64,000 bases of DNA from positions 1 through 64,000 of the forward strand of contig DATNCY010000047.1 of assembly GCA_035553375.1 (NCBI GenBank). Reading direction: 5' to 3'. This DNA comes from JAJPHU01 sp035553375. Lineage in GTDB: Bacteria; Planctomycetota; Planctomycetia; Gemmatales; Gemmataceae. The notes beneath the pieces are model-generated. The model saw only the letters and a program-made list of their open reading frames with translations. It did not search any database and was not told the origin of the DNA. The position numbers were made by a program, and so were the translations under genes. Shown here one piece after another: positions 60,459 to 64,000 of this stretch. How positions within the stretch are numbered: position 1 is the first letter of the stretch; every line of letters begins with the position of its first letter.

Positions 60459-61205
60459 ATGTTTCTGATACGACGTCTACCGATGCTTCTCTTGTGTGGT
60501 GCCTTCCTCGGCCCTTCGATGGCGCTGCATGCCGAGGAGCCTGCGGCCGCGGGGATTGTCTTCGTGGTCGGAGGCGTCGGAGGACTCGATCCCATCCAGG
60601 CGTGCGCCCCGTGGACGCTGCCGAAGGTTGGTGTACCTCATCGCATTGAGGTCTTCGAGTGGACGCACGGCAAATGCCGGGTGCTGCGTGACCTGCAAGA
60701 CTCACGCTATCTGCTGACGCAAGCGGAACGCCTGGCCGCCATCGTGCGTAACGTGCAAGCCCATGAACCGGGCCGGCCGATTTACCTCCTCGCCCATAGT
60801 GCCGGCGTCGGCGTCGCCCTGGCTGCGGCCGAGAAACTGCCGCCCGCCAGCCTGGAGCGCATCGTCGTTCTGTCGGCGGCCGTGTCGCCAACCTACGACC
60901 TACGCGGCGCGCTGCGCGCCACCCGTCATGAAATCGTGTCGTTCAACTCGACCTACGATCGCCTTTGTCTCGACTTCTGCACCAATATGTTCGGCACCGT
61001 CGATCGCGTTTATGGCCCTGCGGCGGGGTTGGACGGCTTCCGAATGCCTGCGGATTTCGATGAAGAGGGGCAACAGTTGTATCAACGGCTGGTGCAGGTG
61101 CCCTGGCATCTGGAGATGTGCCTGAAGTGTACCGATGGTTCTCATCATGGACCGTGCATGCCCACCTTCCTCGCCCAAATGGTCGCGCCGTGGCTCCGAC
61201 CGTGA
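60459..61205 (+). CDS. exported alpha/beta-hydrolase-like protein
   Basis: A 248-residue protein with a signal peptide (1-24, MFLIRRLPMLLLCGAFLGPS opening). The domain has PIYLLAHSAGVGVALAAAEK, a nucleophile elbow with Ser in AHSAG, plus later GTVDRVYG (possible acid) and a C-terminal HHGPCMP with His. This fits an alpha/beta-hydrolase fold. Substrate unknown. AGGAG precedes the ATG. It is 29 bases before the ClpS-like gene on the same strand. Confidence 0.75.
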   Translation: MFLIRRLPMLLLCGAFLGPSMALHAEEPAAAGIVFVVGGVGGLDPIQACAPWTLPKVGVPHRIEVFEWTHGKCRVLRDLQDSRYLLTQAERLAAIVRNVQAHEPGRPIYLLAHSAGVGVALAAAEKLPPASLERIVVLSAAVSPTYDLRGALRATRHEIVSFNSTYDRLCLDFCTNMFGTVDRVYGPAAGLDGFRMPADFDEEGQQLYQRLVQVPWHLEMCLKCTDGSHHGPCMPTFLAQMVAPWLRP

Positions 61206-61234
61206 TTTACTCTGTTTGTCGGGAGGGGTATCTC

Positions 61235-61540
61235 ATGTACAAGCCCAAGCCGGTGCCGGGTGAAGCAGTCCAGACACGAGGCATTCCGCCGTACCACGTC
61301 ATCCTGGAAAACGACGATTACCACTCAGCGACCTTCGTCGTCGTCGTGCTATGCAAAGCGCTCGGCTACTCTATCGATCGCGCCTATCAACTCTTGATGC
61401 AGGCTCACACCAGCGGCCGAGCCGTCGTCTGGACAGGCTCTCGCGAGGTCGCCGAGTTGAAAGTCGAGCAAATCCGCACGTTCCGCGAAGAGCCTTATGG
61501 CCCGCTCGGTTGCACGATCGAACCGGCGCCCGCCGCGTAA
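61235..61540 (+). CDS. ClpS-like adaptor protein
   Basis: A 101-residue protein of the ClpS fold: PPYHVILENDDYHSATFVVV, LCKALGYSIDRAYQLLMQAH, and REVAELKVEQIRTF. ClpS hands N-degron substrates to ClpAP; the Asp-Asp of the binding pocket (NDDY) is kept, while later pocket residues differ (AVVWTGSREVAEL), so this may be a ClpS2-type paralogue. The tail EPYGPLGCTIEPAPAA extends beyond the usual end. GGGAGGGG precedes the ATG. It likely shares a transcript with the hydrolase gene. Confidence 0.83.
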   Translation: MYKPKPVPGEAVQTRGIPPYHVILENDDYHSATFVVVVLCKALGYSIDRAYQLLMQAHTSGRAVVWTGSREVAELKVEQIRTFREEPYGPLGCTIEPAPAA

Positions 61541-61662
61541 AACAGTGTTCAGTGTTCAGTGTTCAGTTTTCAGTGGCCCCACGCCTGACTGGATACTAAA
61601 TACTAAACACTGAACACTGAACACTGAACACTGAACACTGAACACTGAACACTGAACACTGT
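61541..61662. repeat. inverted heptamer array, AGTGTTC units
   Basis: Four left units (three AGTGTTC and one AGTTTTC) face seven GAACACT units across about 45 bases. The copy numbers of the two arms differ, so part of the right arm is unpaired. It lies between the ClpS-like and isomerase genes. Confidence 0.85.
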
Positions 61663-61679
61663 CTGCGGAGGATGTTGTC

Positions 61680-62519
61680 ATGGCAATCGAACCATTGACC
61701 ATCGGTGTGTGCAGCTGGTCGCTGCAAGTCAAGAATGTGCCGGAACTGAAACAATTCCTCGATCGTCTTGGGCTGTCCGTGGTGCAAATCGCTTGTGGCG
61801 ACCCGCATCACGCTGCCTGGGATGAGGGCGACCATCTGCCAGAGGCGGCGCGATCGGCTGGCTTCTCGATGAGCGGAGCCATGCTCGGCTTCCCCGGCGA
61901 GGACTATACCACGCCGCAGACCATCCAACATACCGGCGGCTTCGGTAATCCCGTCACGCGCGCCGAACGCCTCGAACGCCTGACCTGGGCGCTCGACCGC
62001 ACGCAGGCGCTGGGACTGAGCGATTTGATGCTGCACGCGGGCTTTCTGCCCGAACCGAGCGATCCCGATCGCAAACCGTTTCTCGATACGCTGGGCCATG
62101 TCAGCGCCCTTGCCGCAGCCAAGAACATGACCGTCGCTTTCGAGACTGGGCAGGAAACCGCCGACTTGCTCCGCCGCACGCTCGATGAGTTGAAGTGCCC
62201 CAACTTAAAGGTCAACTTTGATCCGGCCAATATGCTGCTCTACGACAAAGGCGATCCGCTAAGGGCGGTGGAGATCCTGGGGCCGGACATTCGCAGTGTC
62301 CACGTCAAGGACGCCAATCGGCCGAAGACGCCCGGCTCCTGGGGCGAAGAAGTGCCACTCGGACAGGGGCAAGTCAATATCCGTGCTTTCGTGCAGACGT
62401 TGAAGAAAGTCGGTTATCGCGGCCCGCTGTGTATTGAACGCGAGGTGGGCAATCAGGAGGAGCGTTTGCGCGACGTGGCCCACGGCATCCGCTATCTGCG
62501 CGAGTGCCTGACCACTTAG
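61680..62519 (+). CDS. sugar phosphate isomerase/epimerase (AP endonuclease 2 fold)
   Basis: A 279-residue TIM-barrel protein of the xylose isomerase-like family. Metal-ligand blocks: FETGQETADLLRRTLD (Glu), VNFDPANMLLYD (Asp), VHVKDANRPK (His, Asp), and CIEREVGN (Glu) near the end. The first strand is TIGVCSWSLQ. It probably isomerises a sugar or ketose in the cytoplasm; substrate unknown. GGAGG precedes the ATG. Confidence 0.88.
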   Translation: MAIEPLTIGVCSWSLQVKNVPELKQFLDRLGLSVVQIACGDPHHAAWDEGDHLPEAARSAGFSMSGAMLGFPGEDYTTPQTIQHTGGFGNPVTRAERLERLTWALDRTQALGLSDLMLHAGFLPEPSDPDRKPFLDTLGHVSALAAAKNMTVAFETGQETADLLRRTLDELKCPNLKVNFDPANMLLYDKGDPLRAVEILGPDIRSVHVKDANRPKTPGSWGEEVPLGQGQVNIRAFVQTLKKVGYRGPLCIEREVGNQEERLRDVAHGIRYLRECLTT

Positions 62520-62559
62520 AGGCCGCGTTGTTGGGGTTAGAGGCGATAACAGTTTGCGG

Positions 62560-62615
62560 TAGGTCCGGCGAGCCGAGCCGGACGGGAAGAAGTGCCGCTC
62601 GGCTCGCGGCACCTA
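62560..62615. repeat. inverted repeat, TAGGTCCGGCGAGCCGAG family
   Basis: Imperfect 24-bp arms (TAGGT ... ACCTA) with an 8-base loop, between the convergent isomerase and type II secretion domain genes. It is the intergenic relative of the elements inside the ATPase gene (14985-15171) in the other orientation. Confidence 0.8.
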
Positions 62616-62633
62616 CTTACCTGTTACGGGTTC

Positions 62634-63002
62634 TTAGGGAGAACGGCTCGTCGTGTCGCAACGCGCACAGCGAGCCTCTTCCGCCTCCAGCGTCGGTCGA
62701 TCGATGGTGCCCATGTCCACGAGGATGTCACCCAGCGATTGGCCGCGTTGCTGTTGCGTGCGCAGCAGTTCCTCCAGTCCCTGCTCGTTCAGAAAGCCCA
62801 ACTCAACAGCGATTTGTCCGAATGGCCTACGCTGCTCGGCCTGGACACTGAGAATCTTGAACACTTGCCCCATGCTCAGGTGGCCGGTTTGCACGGCAAG
62901 TTGACCGATGGGGATTCGCATCTTCATTTGCCGATCCAATGCCTGGATCATCTGTTCGGCCGTTACCAGTCCTTTGCTCACGAGATGGTTTCCAAGCCGC
63001 AT
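62634..63002 (-). CDS. type II secretion N-domain (MshEN-like) protein
   Basis: A 122-residue protein built from the motif of the N-terminal domain of GspE/MshE ATPases: RLGNHLVSKGLVTAEQMIQA, then RIPIGQLAVQTGHLSMGQVF, then PFGQIAVELGFLNEQGLEEL and SLGDILVDMG. That domain (MshEN) can bind c-di-GMP, but no ATPase domain follows. It is therefore a stand-alone regulator-like protein. The tail has RCARC, a Cys pair. GGGAGG lies ahead of the ATG. Confidence 0.78.
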   Translation of the reverse strand: MRLGNHLVSKGLVTAEQMIQALDRQMKMRIPIGQLAVQTGHLSMGQVFKILSVQAEQRRPFGQIAVELGFLNEQGLEELLRTQQQRGQSLGDILVDMGTIDRPTLEAEEARCARCDTTSRSP

Positions 63003-63100
63003 GCGACAAATACCTCCCCAAGCTGATGGCAAGTTCACACCAAAGCATAGCATGAGATCGCGGGACAACGGGTAGCGTTCAATGCCCGAACCGCATACGT

Positions 63101-63154
63101 GACCAGCCCGCGGCACCAGCAAGAGACTTCCCTTGTTGGTGCTGCGGGCTGGTC
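63101..63154. repeat. imperfect inverted repeat, CAGCACCAGCAAG variant
   Basis: About 22 of 26 arm positions pair (GACCAGCCCGCGGCACCAGC with its partner). It lies 5' of the type II secretion domain gene, at its upstream side. Confidence 0.75.
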
Positions 63155-63371
63155 AAAACACTACCGTTGCGCACCGCGATCATCGGCCCCCTTGAAGCAA
63201 CACTGCCAGTTTACCCGTGGGATAAGGCTCGCAAGCTACCATCCCGGCAGCGCGGTGCTCGCTTTCGCGAGCGGAGCCTGTTATTCGGCGACTATGCCGA
63301 GGAGAAGGGGACGAACGTAGGTGCTTGCGGTGAGGCAAGACACTTCCCGGAGCAAGAATGGGCGTGCGTGC

Positions 63372-63608
63372 TTAGACGCGTGCTTTGCGTCCACCCTTGC
63401 GTCCGGCGGCGCGAGCCTCCTCGGAGGTGAAGCGGTGTGCGGTGCCGCGGGAGTGGGCGGCCTGTCCACCCTTGCGTCCGGCGGCGCGAGCCTCCTCGGT
63501 GGTAAACTCGTGAGCCGTGCCTTTTTGATGAGCCGCGCGGCCGCCCTTGCTGGCGATCTCACGCTGCCGAGTTGCGTCCATGCTGGCGAATCCGCGTTTC
63601 TTGGTCAT
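63372..63608 (-). CDS. KGG-repeat stress protein
   Basis: A 78-residue protein with three KGG motifs (REIASKGGRAAH, EEARAAGRKGGQAAH, EEARAAGRKGGRKARV), the short stress-protein motif of GsiB/con-10-like proteins. It is hydrophilic and probably disordered. GAGGAG precedes the ATG. Role unproven; desiccation or starvation protection is the usual guess. Confidence 0.82.
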   Translation of the reverse strand: MTKKRGFASMDATRQREIASKGGRAAHQKGTAHEFTTEEARAAGRKGGQAAHSRGTAHRFTSEEARAAGRKGGRKARV

Positions 63609-63741
63609 GGGGAACTCCTCAGCCCGAAAGTTACGGATATGCCCGGCCCGAACACCGCCGAGCCTGGGCGTCCAGTATTCAACTAATGGGTGCAAAACCA
63701 GTGCCCAAGCAGAAGGACAATGGGAAAAGGAGACCTTCTTT

Positions 63742-63808
63742 GGCGAACGGCCGGCGTCAGCCGGCTGGTACGGGCTTCTCACCAGCCGGCTGACGCCGGC
63801 CGTTCGCC
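63742..63808. repeat. inverted repeat, GGCGAACGGCCGGC family, inside a gene end
   Basis: Perfect 28-bp stem (63742-63769 with 63781-63808). It lies at the end of the leftward partial gene, whose last residues and stop codon come from the repeat. Confidence 0.85.
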
Positions 63809-64000
63809 TGGAATGCCAACTCAGCCACCCAATCCCCGCCGCACGTTCGCGCCAGAGCGGTTAGCTGGGCGAAGAAGGCGTCGGCCCGCAGTTCGCCGAA
63901 ATTCTTTTGGGTAGGGCGACGCGATTCGCAGAGGTCCTGCGCGAGTTGTTTCGCATCCACGACGCCCGGCAATTCCCGGACAAGGTACACTACCTCCTCG
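63757..64000 (-). CDS. 3' end of an unidentified gene running off the window
   Basis: An open frame from the right edge to 63757. It reads EEVVYLVRELPGVVDAKQLA, QDLCESRRPTQKNFGELRAD, AFFAQLTALARTCGGDWVAE, LAFQ, then the palindrome-encoded ANGRRQPAGEKPVPAG. The last 16 residues are therefore element-derived. A GTG lies at 63990 only three bases past GGAGG, so the true start may be outside. I cannot name a family. Confidence 0.45.
   Translation of the reverse strand, partial: EEVVYLVRELPGVVDAKQLAQDLCESRRPTQKNFGELRADAFFAQLTALARTCGGDWVAELAFQANGRRQPAGEKPVPAG

Noticed and set aside
61541..61662. Possible CRISPR array
   Set aside because: Heptamer units are contiguous with no spacers and face each other as an inverted repeat.

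Overview
The window reads as a chromosome segment of a planctomycete, most likely from the Gemmata/Gemmataceae side of the phylum. The marks are a prepilin-like DUF1559 protein, a small basic protein of the Chlamydia/Verrucomicrobia/Planctomycetes type, a secreted protease with an N-terminal LEELETRALLS motif, DUF1571 and LolA-like planctomycete secreted proteins, an ECF sigma factor with a C-terminal membrane anchor, and the hpnC/hpnD squalene genes. Base composition is uniformly GC-rich. I see no rRNA, tRNA, CRISPR array, prophage or insertion sequence with a transposase. The assignment rests on gene content only.

Layout. 0-9 kb: aldehyde dehydrogenase, endonuclease V-like protein, SEC-C protein, flavin reductase, a lipoprotein, a DUF1559 prepilin, two cysteine-rich secreted proteins, a HAD hydrolase and a DUF1571 protein. 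9-14 kb: a beta-lactamase-fold hydrolase followed closely by hpnC and hpnD, then an endonuclease/phosphatase and a cardiolipin synthase-like enzyme (isoprenoid and membrane lipid theme). 14-24 kb: a P-type ATPase, a 1.2-kb-residue membrane/TPR protein, an NHLRC2-like thioredoxin protein and a DsbD-like reductase. 24-35 kb: a second aldehyde dehydrogenase, secreted proteins, a NYN-LOTUS RNA-binding protein, a thioredoxin-like gene interrupted by an in-frame TGA, protoporphyrinogen oxidase, a BlaI/BlaR-type pair and the small basic protein. 35-43 kb: LarA-like protein, M48 protease, sedolisin, then the obg-coaX-mnmE-like operon with overlapping stop/start codons. 43-53 kb: a gene remnant, TolC-like channel, polyprenyl sugar transferase, UbiX, two tandem EF-P genes, an ECF sigma factor, a ferritin-like protein and MalQ. 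53-64 kb: a 56-residue pilin-like protein, an HTH protein, a BshB1-like deacetylase, XerC, a thioredoxin-TPR protein, a GH13 enzyme, an RRM protein, a hydrolase, a ClpS-like adaptor, a TIM-barrel isomerase, a type II secretion N-domain protein, a KGG-repeat protein and the end of a gene that runs off the right edge.

The most unusual feature is the intergenic DNA. About thirty near-perfect inverted repeats of several unrelated sequence families fill the gaps between genes. Most lie just 3' of a stop codon. One family, with the core GTTTCGCGCGAAAC, instead lies 5' of genes, three times out of four between divergent genes. Some elements are nested inside others (28321-28489, three levels), and two are inside genes without breaking the reading frame (the P-type ATPase and the large membrane protein). 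The second highlight is the candidate selenoprotein at 29713-30975, in which a single TGA after a Cys-Thr interrupts an otherwise continuous thioredoxin-like frame.
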